From: Oscillospiraceae bacterium
GTDB lineage: Bacteria > Bacillota > Clostridia > Saccharofermentanales > Saccharofermentanaceae
DNA length: 64,000 nt
Assembly (NCBI GenBank): GCA_902775565.1
Contig: CACYMP010000011.1
Span: 1 to 64,000, forward strand
Direction of reading: 5' to 3'
This document shows, piece after piece, positions 9,385-18,030 of the stretch. Under the pieces are notes generated by a model, which did no database searches, had not been told where the DNA came from, and saw only the letters and a list, made by a program, of their open reading frames with translations. The position numbers and the translations under genes were made by a program. Each line of letters starts with the position of its first letter. The first letter of the stretch is position 1.

Positions 9385-10899
9385 ATGAAAAAAGAACTCA
9401 TAAAGACCGCATCATTAACGCTTGCTCTCGGAATAAGCATTGCGTGCTTTGCTTCGTGCGCCAAGGCAGACGGCAACGCCATACCTGCTTCTTCGACTGA
9501 AACAACCGCAGCATCTTCAGCTGCTCCATCTGAAACATCTTCAGCTGAGAGCAAGTCTGAAACAAAGGTTATCTATACTATTGAGAACATCCGCCGGTTC
9601 ATAGTCGGCGTTGACGATCCCGTCGAACTCGCTGACGGCTCAAAGAAAGTCATCGTAAACTTTGACAACGCGGCAACCACTCCGGCTCTCAAGCCCGTAA
9701 TGGAAGAGGTTGACTCAAAACTAAAGACATACGGTTCGATCGGAAGAGGCTTTTCCGCAAAGTCGAACATTTCCACGGAAATATATGAGAATACAAGAGA
9801 CAAAGTCTTAAGCTTCGTAAACTGCTCTTACCCTGATTACACTTGCGTATATGTAAACAGCACGACTGACGGCCTCAACAAGCTCGCTTCCGCACTCATT
9901 ACGAGCAAGAAAGACATCGTCCTCGCAACCCGCATGGAGCATCACTCGAACGATCTTTCCTGGCGCGACCGTTGCAAGGTCATCTACGCTGATGTTGATG
10001 ATCAGGGACGCATCAAGTATGACGAGATCGAAAAGCTGCTCAAGAAAAACAAGGTCAAGTACGTAACAGTCACGGCCGCTTCCAACGTAACAGGCTATGT
10101 CACGGACGTTCACCGCATCGCAAAGATGGCTCACAAGTACGGAGCAAAGATAATCGTTGACGGCGCCCAGATCGTAGCCCACAGGACTTTTTCGATGATC
10201 GGAAGCACGCCCGACGAAAACATCGATTTCTTCGTTTTCTCCGCTCACAAGATGTATTCACCTTACGGCGGCGGCGCGATAGTCGGCCTTACTGATGAGC
10301 TCAATAAGCACATGCCGAAATTCTACGGCGGCGGAACAGTCGACATCGTTACCGATAATACAGTAACTTACACGGACGCACCTCATCTCTATGAGGCAGG
10401 TTCCCCGAATTACCCCGGTGTTGTAGGCCTCGGAAAGGCGATCGACGTTCTCAACGAAGTCGGTTTCGACAGCATCTCCGCTCACGAGCAGAAACTTACG
10501 AAGAAGATGATCGACGGCCTCAAGCAGCGCAAAAATGTCGTCATTTACGGCGATACCGATGACATCAGCGACAGAGTCGGCGTCATTTCATTCAACTTCA
10601 CCGATATCAATTCAGCTCTCCTTGCAACCAAACTTGCAAACGCCGGAGCAGGCACACGCAGAGGTGCTTTCTGTGCACATCCTTACGTATGGAGGCTCAT
10701 GGGCGTTTCAAATGAGCAGGCCAGGATATATGAGGGCTGCGAAAGTGCCAAGACCCCCGGCATGATCCGCGTAAGCTTCGGCATCTACAACACCGAGGAA
10801 GAAGTTGACGAATTCCTGAGACTTCTTGATCAGACCTTGGAGAATTACAGAAATTCCAACCATGAAGGAACTGAAGAAGATTTCGATCCTGCGTTCTGA
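9385..10899 (+). CDS. Predicted exported cysteine-desulfurase-like lipoprotein (class V PLP enzyme)
   Basis: The 504-residue protein begins with a lipoprotein signal peptide (CFASC, Cys25 as likely lipidated residue) and a Ser/Thr/Glu-rich linker to about residue 60. A complete fold-type I class V aminotransferase domain follows. The substrate His pair (MEHHSN), the PLP-binding Asp (IIVDGAQ), the Schiff-base Lys289 in SAHKMYSPYGGG and a Cys430 in RRGAFCAHP match the SufS/CsdA active-site layout. Such enzymes take sulfur or selenium from cysteine or selenocysteine and normally work in the cytosol. Location outside the membrane is predicted from the signal peptide and is unusual. AGGAGG precedes the ATG. 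No Suf/Isc partner is nearby. Confidence 0.88.
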   Translation: MKKELIKTASLTLALGISIACFASCAKADGNAIPASSTETTAASSAAPSETSSAESKSETKVIYTIENIRRFIVGVDDPVELADGSKKVIVNFDNAATTPALKPVMEEVDSKLKTYGSIGRGFSAKSNISTEIYENTRDKVLSFVNCSYPDYTCVYVNSTTDGLNKLASALITSKKDIVLATRMEHHSNDLSWRDRCKVIYADVDDQGRIKYDEIEKLLKKNKVKYVTVTAASNVTGYVTDVHRIAKMAHKYGAKIIVDGAQIVAHRTFSMIGSTPDENIDFFVFSAHKMYSPYGGGAIVGLTDELNKHMPKFYGGGTVDIVTDNTVTYTDAPHLYEAGSPNYPGVVGLGKAIDVLNEVGFDSISAHEQKLTKKMIDGLKQRKNVVIYGDTDDISDRVGVISFNFTDINSALLATKLANAGAGTRRGAFCAHPYVWRLMGVSNEQARIYEGCESAKTPGMIRVSFGIYNTEEEVDEFLRLLDQTLENYRNSNHEGTEEDFDPAF

Positions 10900-10974
10900 C
10901 GCTTTATGTTATCAACAGAATATAAGCGGTTCTCCTCCCCCTATCTGAAGCCTGAAAACACATCAGATTAAACA

Positions 10975-11005
10975 AGCCCCGAAGCATTTACTTCGGGGCT
11001 TTTTT
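10975..11005. terminator. Bidirectional terminator
   Basis: Perfect 10-bp stem AGCCCCGAAG/CTTCGGGGCT (10975-10984/10991-11000) followed by TTTTTT. It separates the convergent desulfurase-like and BspA-like genes. A-rich flanks on the left could also serve the minus strand. Confidence 0.92.
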
Positions 11006-11010
11006 ACTGT

Positions 11011-12396
11011 TTACTTTGCCCAAGACTTGACTTTGATCGTCTTGACTCCTGATCCTTTAGTGGCTTTTTTCATTCCGTCTTTAGTAAGCTTGGTTGCATT
11101 AGGAAGATTCAAAGTCTTCAGATTCTTGTTTTCGTCAAAAGCCTTGCCGATCGATTTCAGCGCTGAGGATGTTATCGTGAACGACGTAAGTTTTTTGCAT
11201 TCTGAAAAAGCATTTGAGCCTATCGTTTCAACCTTTGCACCGCCGGATACCGTCGTGAGGCTCTTGCATCCAATGAAAGCGTCAGTTCCGATCGCTGTTA
11301 CTCCGTCCGGAATGCTGAGGCTTGTCAGACCGGTGAATGAAAACGCCCCTTGTCCTATCTTTTTCAAACTGTTCGGGAGAGTAACGCTCTTAAGCTTTGC
11401 GCACTCACTGAAAACCGATTGTCCAATCGTAGTAAATCCTTCGTTGATCGTAACACTTGTTAATGAGCTGCAGCCTTCAAAAGTGTCATAACCAAGACTC
11501 TTGATACTGCCGGGTATGACAAGTTCGGTCATTTTTGTGCATCCTCTGAACGCCATTTCACCTATTTTAGTTACGCTGTCGGGAATGTTGATCTTTGTAA
11601 GGCTTTTGCAGTTTTCGAAAGCTGCTTCGCCGATCTTTGTAAGGCCATCAGGAAGAGTAATGCCATTGAGTTTGGTGCATCCCTGAAATGCCAGATCTTC
11701 AATTATCTTTACGCCTTCAGGGATATTGACAGTTGTAAGTTTTGAACAATCATTAAAACAATTGATCACAGCTATATTTTCGGAAAGCTTAACACTTACA
11801 AGTTTCTCACAACCGCCAAAAGCTCCGTCGCCAATAAATGTTACAGAGTCCGGGACCGTGATCTCAGTAAATTCACACCACATAAAAGCCATTTCTCCGA
11901 TTACCTGAACACTGTCGGGAATGGTAATGCTTTTCAGCTTAGTGCAGTCAGCAAATGCATATGCACCTATTCTGGTTATGTTTCCGTTAAAGACAACTTT
12001 AGTGATCTTCTTGCGGTTCTTATACCAGGGGATCTTCGTCTCAGACTTATAGTTCGGCATGGCGCCGTTGCCTGATAATGTCAGGACTCCGTTCTTGAGC
12101 GACCATTTGAAATCTTTTGCCGCATCCAGCTTGGGTTCCGTAAGATTAACGACCTTGGGTGCAGCCGCTGAAGTCTCCGTCGTTGTCTCAGCCGCCGTCG
12201 TTTCTGTTGTAGTTTCGGCTTCTGTCGTCCCGGAAGTCGTCTCTGCGGTTGTCTCCGTGACCGTTTCCGTAGTCTCAGTCACCTGAGTTGTTGTCTCGGA
12301 ACTGCTGCTTGTTGTCTGCTCCGGCTGCTTTCCGTTGCACGCTGCGAGCGACATCACGATCGTAATAGAAAGAACGGACGCTAAAAACTTCTTCAT
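11011..12396 (-). CDS. BspA-type leucine-rich-repeat lipoprotein
   Basis: The 461-residue protein has a lipobox (LAAC, Cys20), a Thr/Glu/Ser-rich linker (about 22-90) and then about a dozen tandem 22-24 residue repeats of the LRR_5 type (pattern I-P-D-S-V-T-x-I-G-x-x-A-F-x-x-C). This family includes Treponema and Bacteroides BspA surface proteins that bind host matrix or other cells; many Clostridia carry large numbers of them. It is anchored on the outer face of the membrane. Function is likely binding, but the ligand is not predictable. AGGTGG stands upstream of the ATG. The upstream 500 bp carries two dyad repeat families and no gene. Confidence 0.9.
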   Translation of the reverse strand: MKKFLASVLSITIVMSLAACNGKQPEQTTSSSSETTTQVTETTETVTETTAETTSGTTEAETTTETTAAETTTETSAAAPKVVNLTEPKLDAAKDFKWSLKNGVLTLSGNGAMPNYKSETKIPWYKNRKKITKVVFNGNITRIGAYAFADCTKLKSITIPDSVQVIGEMAFMWCEFTEITVPDSVTFIGDGAFGGCEKLVSVKLSENIAVINCFNDCSKLTTVNIPEGVKIIEDLAFQGCTKLNGITLPDGLTKIGEAAFENCKSLTKINIPDSVTKIGEMAFRGCTKMTELVIPGSIKSLGYDTFEGCSSLTSVTINEGFTTIGQSVFSECAKLKSVTLPNSLKKIGQGAFSFTGLTSLSIPDGVTAIGTDAFIGCKSLTTVSGGAKVETIGSNAFSECKKLTSFTITSSALKSIGKAFDENKNLKTLNLPNATKLTKDGMKKATKGSGVKTIKVKSWAK

Positions 12397-12504
12397 AATA
12401 AACCACCTCTGACAGATTATACTCCATGGCCAACGCCTTCATGAGCATAAGGATAATTGTCTTTTGTGTAGTCTGTGTGTAGTTTTTGTGTTTTGTTGAT
12501 GTTT

Positions 12505-12628
12505 ATTCCCACTTTCTTCTTCAATCTCGAATAAAAGTGAAGAAGTATTGGGGAATAGCGGTCAGTTTGGGCCTTCATTCCCACTTTCTTCTTCAATTTC
12601 AACTCAAAGTGAAGAGGTAACTGGGAAT
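12505..12628. repeat. Paired 52-nt hairpin element, copy A
   Basis: Two 52-nt units (12505-12556 and 12577-12628) are separated by exactly 20 nt. Each starts ATTCCC and ends GGGAAT, with an inner stem CTTCTTC/GAAGAAG (one wobble in unit 2) around a 16-nt loop. An alternative pairing CACTTT/AAAGTG is also available in both. The same architecture recurs at 22929-23053 and 58217-58340. It lies in the 497-bp gap between the AAA+ gene and the BspA-like gene, both on the minus strand. Confidence 0.85.
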
Positions 12629-12647
12629 GGAATAAGTCAGGAAGAAA

Positions 12648-12776
12648 AATGCTCCATTTTAGGTACCCGTTTGGATCAAAACTGAGACTACATTTTGAGC
12701 ATTATTCCAAATTAGCATGAAAAAGCTCAATTACAGGCTCAGTTTCACACTAAACGGAGACCACTTTTTGAGCATT
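12648..12776. repeat. Second dyad family, two inverted units
   Basis: Unit D1 (12648-12703) is bounded by AATGCTC and GAGCATT. Unit D2 (about 12722-12776) is bounded by AAAGCTC and GAGCATT. D2 matches the reverse complement of D1 over most of its length (shared GGT-C-CCGTTT and AAACTGAG blocks), with 18 nt between them. It lies 19 bp from paired-hairpin copy A. No coding sequence is seen. Confidence 0.7.
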
Positions 12777-12800
12777 TTCAAAGGACACAGTTCTCAAAGA

Positions 12801-12825
12801 AAAAGCCCGGCCGAAGCCGGGCCTT
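12801..12825 (-). terminator. Terminator of the double AAA+ gene
   Basis: Read on the minus strand, GGCCCGGC-TTCG-GCCGGGC is followed by TTTTTC. It lies about 70 bp after the AAA+ stop codon. The GC-rich stem with a TTCG tetraloop is a strong intrinsic terminator. Confidence 0.9.
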
Positions 12826-12893
12826 AAAGACAAAAGACAACGCGAAGCCGCCATGGATCGCCGCCCCGCAGCTTAATCGCGCGCCCCGTCGCC

Positions 12894-15728
12894 TTACGAC
12901 GCGAAGCCGATCCTGCGCTTCGTCCTGCCATCGGGCTTGAAATCAGGGATGTCACATGCTTCGATCGTGGTGATGATCTCGGATGTGAGTTCGTTTTCAG
13001 GCATCTGAACGACCCTGTTCGCGAGGTTCATCTCCGCCTCCTCAAGGAGCTTTCTGACGTAGCGACCGTTGCCATAGTCATCGTTGACCCTTGCGGATTC
13101 AAAGTCGCTGCGCAGCTTGTCCATCGCCTTTTCGGTAATGGCGATGTTCTTTTTGGAGGCCATGAGTTCCGTGATCTTGCAAAGCTCGTCGGTGGTGTAA
13201 TCCTTGAAAGTCACGTGGAATGCGATCCTGGACTTCATTCCGGGGTTGCGGTCGAGGAATTCCTTCATGGGACCGGGATAACCCGCGAAAATAACCAGCG
13301 TGTCTTCCCTGTGGTTCTCCATCTCCTGGACTATCGTGTTGATGGCCTCGTCTCCGTAGCCGCCCTTGAGGCTGTCGCAGAGGGAATATGCCTCGTCAAT
13401 GAAAAGCACTCCGCCCTGGGCTTCCCTGAATCTCTTCTTGACTATCTGGGCTGTCTCACCGACGTGGGCTCCTACAAGATCGGCTCTTCCGACCTCGACG
13501 AAGCTGCCTGTGGTAAGTATTTTCTCGTCATTCAGGATCTCGGCGCAAAGCCTTGCAACAGTGGTCTTTGCGGTACCGGGGTTACCGGTGAAGACCATGT
13601 GCATCGAGCCTCTGTCGCGCTGGATACCCCTGTCCATGCAGAGCTTGTCAAGCTTGAACTTGGCGATGGCCTTGGAGATGACTTCCTTGGCGGATTCGAG
13701 GCCGACCATGGCAGTAAGCTCCGCCATTGCCTCGCCGTGTTCGCGGACGTCCTTGAGGCCCTCATGGAGTCCCGTGATATCAGCGGCAGTGAGGTTGTAA
13801 AGCTCATCCTTGGGGATGCCCGCTCCGTCCGGATGCTCACTCATCAGCCTTCCCGACTGGTTCAGGAGTGCCTTGTCGATGAGGTTTCTGACAAACCTTC
13901 CGTTGCCGAAATTCTCGAGCAATCTGGTCCTGTCAAAGAGCAGTCTTGCCGCCATGACAGCGTCATCAGAAGCCGTAAGGCCGCGCTCGCTGAGCATGTA
14001 CAAGAAGATCTGTGTCAGTTCGTCAGTTGTGTAATCGGGAAAATCGACCCAGTGGGGAATCCTGCTCTTGAGGCCCTCGTTGAGCTCTAAGAAATTTCTC
14101 ATTCTCTGGTCGTATCCCGCGAGGATGACGATGACGTCGTCCCTGTTGTTTTCCATCTCCTGGATGAGAACGGAAATGGCGGTCTGCGAACGCATCGCGT
14201 ACGCCTCATCAATGAAGAGCACGCCGCCCTTTGCAGCGACGAAAGCCTCGCGCACCGCGCACTGCGGGAACATGGTGTCCAGATCCATGCCGCCGCGCTC
14301 GACGAACACGCCGCTCTTAAGCACGCCCTTCTCCTTTGCGATGCCGGCGAAAAGCTTTGCCACAGTTGTTTTAGCGCTGCCGGGGTTGCCCGCGAAGACC
14401 ATGTGCGTGGAGATGGATTTGTAAGAGCTGCCGCTGTGCTTCTTGCGCTCCTTTTCGACGACATCGGATGCAATGATGCTGTTTATCTGCTCTTTGACGA
14501 TGTCGAGACCAATGAGGTTGTTCAGCTTTTCGAGCGACGATACAGACTCCTCGCGGTCGGACATGTATTCCTTCGAAGGGTCGCAGGTGTAGATGCCGCT
14601 CATGTTCCTGTTGATGCACCAGGGCTCGAATCTCTCAAAGGCCTCGAGCACATCGGTCTGGGAGAACTCGTCGCCCGCAAAGTCCTTGAAAAACAGGTTC
14701 GCATCCTTTGCGTACCTGCTGTACTCGGTCTTCTTGATCAGTGTCCTGAGATAAGCGACAGCGGCCTTCCTGCTGCCCTTGCCTTCCCTGAGAGGAACCG
14801 AGATTACGAGCTTGCTGACCTCGGGGAGAATGTAGTAGGAGTAGCCGGGGGTTTCCCTGTTGTAAGTGAAAACGAACAGGCACTTCTTGCAGTTCTTCCT
14901 GAAGAGCTTGGTGAGATACCTGCAGGCTGCGACATAGTCGGAAGCGTCGTATCCGAATCTCTCGGTCAGATCGATGACGACAGTACCGCCGTAGCTGTTT
15001 TCGATGATCTCGTCGATGTGGTGGTCTCTTTCAAAGAAGTTGGGCTTGATCTCGCTCACGTAAACGATACGCTTGCTGCTCAGGCGGTTTGCTTCATAAA
15101 GAGTATTGACCAGGAGCTCTGCCATATCGTACTCAGCCTGGCGGCTGTTGCCGGATACAAAGTAGTGCGCCATGTTGACGTCAGCGCATGTTTCAAGCTT
15201 GTTTTTGCTGATGTTGGCAAGCTCACTGACGAAGGTCTTGTCGTAGATATCAAGGTCGGGCTTGCCGGAAGACGCAATGCGCTCTTCCATCACGAAAGGC
15301 AGGGACTTCTCGTCGTCAAGGTTGAGATAGTAAGTCCACAGGTGCGCGGCCTCGGCTATCCTCATGGCTGAGCTCTGGATATAGTCGTGCCTCTTGGCTT
15401 CCATGAACACTTCCTTGAACTGGTTCATGGTAATCTCGTGGGGCTCTGCCTTTGAAAGACCGACCTTGAAATTGTCCTTGATCATAGTGCAGATCTCGGT
15501 GTGCGCGGACTCCAGACTGAGCTTCTGCTCGTCAAAAGCGAGAACGGCTTTGGCAATGTCGCCCTCAACTTCGTACATGAAAAACGAAAGGCTTGAAGGC
15601 GTGTTGCGCTGAACAAACGCGTTGACTGTGGAGATGCCGTTGTCGCAGCAGAATTCGCTGTATCTGACCTTGCTGGCTGCTTTGATCTGTTCTTCGTTGG
15701 TTTCCAATAAGAATCCGTAATACTTCAT
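12894..15728 (-). CDS. Double AAA+ ATPase of the CbbX/SpoVK type
   Basis: The start at 15728 follows TGAGGT and is preferred over an ATG seven codons upstream. The 944-residue protein has an unassigned N-terminal region (about 1-400) and two AAA+ modules. Module 1 has Walker A GNPGSAKTT (near 441) and Walker B GGVLFIDEAYAM; module 2 has GNPGTAKTT (near 709) and GGVLFIDEAYSL. The FIDEAY motif and the conserved NGRFVRNL/NGRYVRKL sensor region mark the CbbX/SpoVK/EccA clade, whose hexamers remodel partner proteins by threading. The partner is unknown. The divergent coiled-coil gene at 15895 is an obvious candidate. Its own terminator is at 12801-12825. Confidence 0.88.
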   Translation of the reverse strand: MKYYGFLLETNEEQIKAASKVRYSEFCCDNGISTVNAFVQRNTPSSLSFFMYEVEGDIAKAVLAFDEQKLSLESAHTEICTMIKDNFKVGLSKAEPHEITMNQFKEVFMEAKRHDYIQSSAMRIAEAAHLWTYYLNLDDEKSLPFVMEERIASSGKPDLDIYDKTFVSELANISKNKLETCADVNMAHYFVSGNSRQAEYDMAELLVNTLYEANRLSSKRIVYVSEIKPNFFERDHHIDEIIENSYGGTVVIDLTERFGYDASDYVAACRYLTKLFRKNCKKCLFVFTYNRETPGYSYYILPEVSKLVISVPLREGKGSRKAAVAYLRTLIKKTEYSRYAKDANLFFKDFAGDEFSQTDVLEAFERFEPWCINRNMSGIYTCDPSKEYMSDREESVSSLEKLNNLIGLDIVKEQINSIIASDVVEKERKKHSGSSYKSISTHMVFAGNPGSAKTTVAKLFAGIAKEKGVLKSGVFVERGGMDLDTMFPQCAVREAFVAAKGGVLFIDEAYAMRSQTAISVLIQEMENNRDDVIVILAGYDQRMRNFLELNEGLKSRIPHWVDFPDYTTDELTQIFLYMLSERGLTASDDAVMAARLLFDRTRLLENFGNGRFVRNLIDKALLNQSGRLMSEHPDGAGIPKDELYNLTAADITGLHEGLKDVREHGEAMAELTAMVGLESAKEVISKAIAKFKLDKLCMDRGIQRDRGSMHMVFTGNPGTAKTTVARLCAEILNDEKILTTGSFVEVGRADLVGAHVGETAQIVKKRFREAQGGVLFIDEAYSLCDSLKGGYGDEAINTIVQEMENHREDTLVIFAGYPGPMKEFLDRNPGMKSRIAFHVTFKDYTTDELCKITELMASKKNIAITEKAMDKLRSDFESARVNDDYGNGRYVRKLLEEAEMNLANRVVQMPENELTSEIITTIEACDIPDFKPDGRTKRRIGFAS

Positions 15729-15894
15729 AGGCTGTACCTCATAAAACATTTGTGAATCGAATCAGTTACACCCTGTATATGGGGCAGTTTTACGGGAATG
15801 TAAAAAGTTTTTTTCGAAACTTTTGCATCAATTGAAGAACGGTTTTCTATGACAGATAATAAGAACAGTTCCCGAAAAGGAGGCCCTGCAGATC

Positions 15895-17925
15895 ATGGCT
15901 AATAATACCAAACCAAGTGCGATCATGCCTTTTACCGAATACAACACGTTCCAGGGCTTCTACAAGATCAGGCCAGCAGACGAAAGCCGTGATCTGAACT
16001 ATGTTTTCAACAAGAGCATCCTTCACGTAACCGACTGGCTCAGAGAGCGTTTCGAAGAAGCGGGGGCCAAGACGGAATTCGATTCTTCAGAGTACCGTTT
16101 CCTTAATGATTATCCTTCAGCCAAATCAATGGAAACCGAAAACTTTGATGTTTTCGCTGCTGAAAACATTATCGTCACAGGCGCCGGCACACGCTTCGAT
16201 ATCGACGTGCTGGGAATAAAGGATTTCGGCGAATGGGCGATGCGCATCTTCGAACCTAACAACAAATCTGAAGCAGATTATGCGGACAGATTGTTTACCA
16301 CGGATATCGCTATTAAGAAAGCTGATGAATTTGTTTTTCTGGCTATCAAGACCACGTGTACGGAAAGCCTGCTCAAGCACGAAAAAAAAGCCAGCATGTT
16401 CAGGCCCGTCTTTCTCAGATACATCGTTGAAGATGCCGAACTCATTGTCTCCGGTGGCAACCTGGCAGCGCTGAAATACCCGATAAATATCGCAAGACTC
16501 AACATCGATCTCAAAGGAAACCTGCTCAAGGACGAGTATGAATTCTTAAACGTCATCTTTGATTCCAAGCGACTGCTGCCAGTCGTTTTCTGCCCTGCAA
16601 GCAGCGGTTACGACAAGCTCGCTTATGCACGTTTTATCAGAATATTCTCCTGGAATATGTCAGGCGAAGCATACGTCATCACGGACGAGCACGGTGACAA
16701 GAGCGACTGCTACAAGGGCCTTTTCGAGAAGATGTATACCAACCCGAAGTACGACATATTAAAGAGGGCCAAGATACCCGTCGCCGAAGCAATGGCCAGG
16801 ATAAAGAACAACTATCTGGTCATCTATCCGCCCGTAAACGGCATCTGCGATATCGAGTGGCATGCCGTCAACGAAGAAATAAAGAATTACTCTTATGTCG
16901 TACCCGAGCCCGAAAACGAAGCTGAACCCGCACCGGACGCGCAGGCAGAAGCAGCCACGCCAGCTGCAGAACCCAAGCCTGCAGAGCCGCCGGAACTCCC
17001 TAAAGAGATCAAAGATCTGATCAAGGATGAGGTCCATAGAATAAGAGATGCCGTCGGTACTTCCCTGATGGCAAGACGCGAAACTTCAGGCTGCGCAGAC
17101 ATCGACTACGGCGACACCTCTTTCTATTCGGAGCTTTGGAATAAATACATTGATAAATCAGACAGCAAGACTATAGAGAACCTGAACCGCGATCTTGAGG
17201 AAGCAAGACAGAAGATAACCGAGATCATCAATGACAAGGAAAGCGATACTGACAAGCGTGTCGAAGCTGTCCTTGAAAACTTCAAGAAGGATCAGGGAAA
17301 AGAGATCGAAAAACTCAAGAAATACAACGAAGAACTGAGCCAGGAAAAGAGGGCTGCCCAGAAAGCATTGGAGGCTGAAAAAGCCAACAATGAAGCGTCG
17401 GTCAAAAAGCTTAAAGACGAGTATGAGACAAAGTTCCGCACAATGCAGGCCAACGACTTAGAGGCGAGAAAACTCGACTTTTTCCTCCGCTTCATGTCGG
17501 TATCGTATGACAAGAAAAAGCTCCTCGAATGGGTTGAAAAACACATGAGCGATGAGATTGCCGTCAGCAACGCAGCTAAAAACAACTACGGCGATCTGTT
17601 ATCGCGTCTTCCTGACAGCGGCACACGTCTCAGGGATGCTTTCATTGCGCTGTATGCCTTCATCCTCAATCAGTCTGACAAAGAGAAGATGCCCGACGAT
17701 CTTTACGAAGCAATAAAGACAGACAAAAGAATGTCCGCTTATCCGATCGAACCGTGCGGCGACGATGCCGAGCTGTGCAAAAAGCATTACGGCCACACTG
17801 CGGCCTATCACATCCCCTATTCAAGCGGGGACACGAATTACATGTTCAGGCTTTACTTTGAATACGATGAATCAGTCGGAAAATACCTTATAGTCGCAGT
17901 CGTCCACCACGTCCCGTGGAACTGA
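15895..17925 (+). CDS. Large coiled-coil protein of unknown function
   Basis: The 676-residue protein has no signal peptide or membrane helix. The N-terminal 330 residues are a mixed globular region. An Ala/Pro/Glu-rich linker covers about 340-375. A long Glu/Lys-rich coiled coil covers about 420-530. A second globular domain ends the protein with a beta-rich, aromatic C-terminus. AAAGGAGG lies eleven bases before the ATG. I do not recognise the family. It is transcribed divergently from the double AAA+ gene across a 166-bp gap that should hold both promoters, which suggests shared control. It could be a substrate or adaptor of that ATPase; this is inference from position only. Confidence 0.8.
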   Translation: MANNTKPSAIMPFTEYNTFQGFYKIRPADESRDLNYVFNKSILHVTDWLRERFEEAGAKTEFDSSEYRFLNDYPSAKSMETENFDVFAAENIIVTGAGTRFDIDVLGIKDFGEWAMRIFEPNNKSEADYADRLFTTDIAIKKADEFVFLAIKTTCTESLLKHEKKASMFRPVFLRYIVEDAELIVSGGNLAALKYPINIARLNIDLKGNLLKDEYEFLNVIFDSKRLLPVVFCPASSGYDKLAYARFIRIFSWNMSGEAYVITDEHGDKSDCYKGLFEKMYTNPKYDILKRAKIPVAEAMARIKNNYLVIYPPVNGICDIEWHAVNEEIKNYSYVVPEPENEAEPAPDAQAEAATPAAEPKPAEPPELPKEIKDLIKDEVHRIRDAVGTSLMARRETSGCADIDYGDTSFYSELWNKYIDKSDSKTIENLNRDLEEARQKITEIINDKESDTDKRVEAVLENFKKDQGKEIEKLKKYNEELSQEKRAAQKALEAEKANNEASVKKLKDEYETKFRTMQANDLEARKLDFFLRFMSVSYDKKKLLEWVEKHMSDEIAVSNAAKNNYGDLLSRLPDSGTRLRDAFIALYAFILNQSDKEKMPDDLYEAIKTDKRMSAYPIEPCGDDAELCKKHYGHTAAYHIPYSSGDTNYMFRLYFEYDESVGKYLIVAVVHHVPWN

Positions 17926-18030
17926 TGGGGTCATGCTGCAAAAAAGTTCATCCAATTATGCAATCGGCTTGGTAAAACCATCACTGAGCTTTTTCCCATA
18001 CAGGTCTTATAAGCCTTCTCAAGAACGGTA

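Noticed and set aside
12417..12602. 61-codon minus-strand frame in the BspA-AAA gap
   Set aside because: It translates hairpin repeat A; its duplicated LKKKVG segments are the repeat units, not a protein motif.
12505..12628. CRISPR array
   Set aside because: There are only two units, the repeats are palindromic and imperfect, spacers are 20 nt and no cas genes are present.
13215..14090. 291-codon plus-strand frame
   Set aside because: It is antisense to the second AAA+ module.
14403..15371. Long plus-strand frame of 322 codons
   Set aside because: It is antisense to the AAA+ gene, without a ribosome binding site or protein-like composition.
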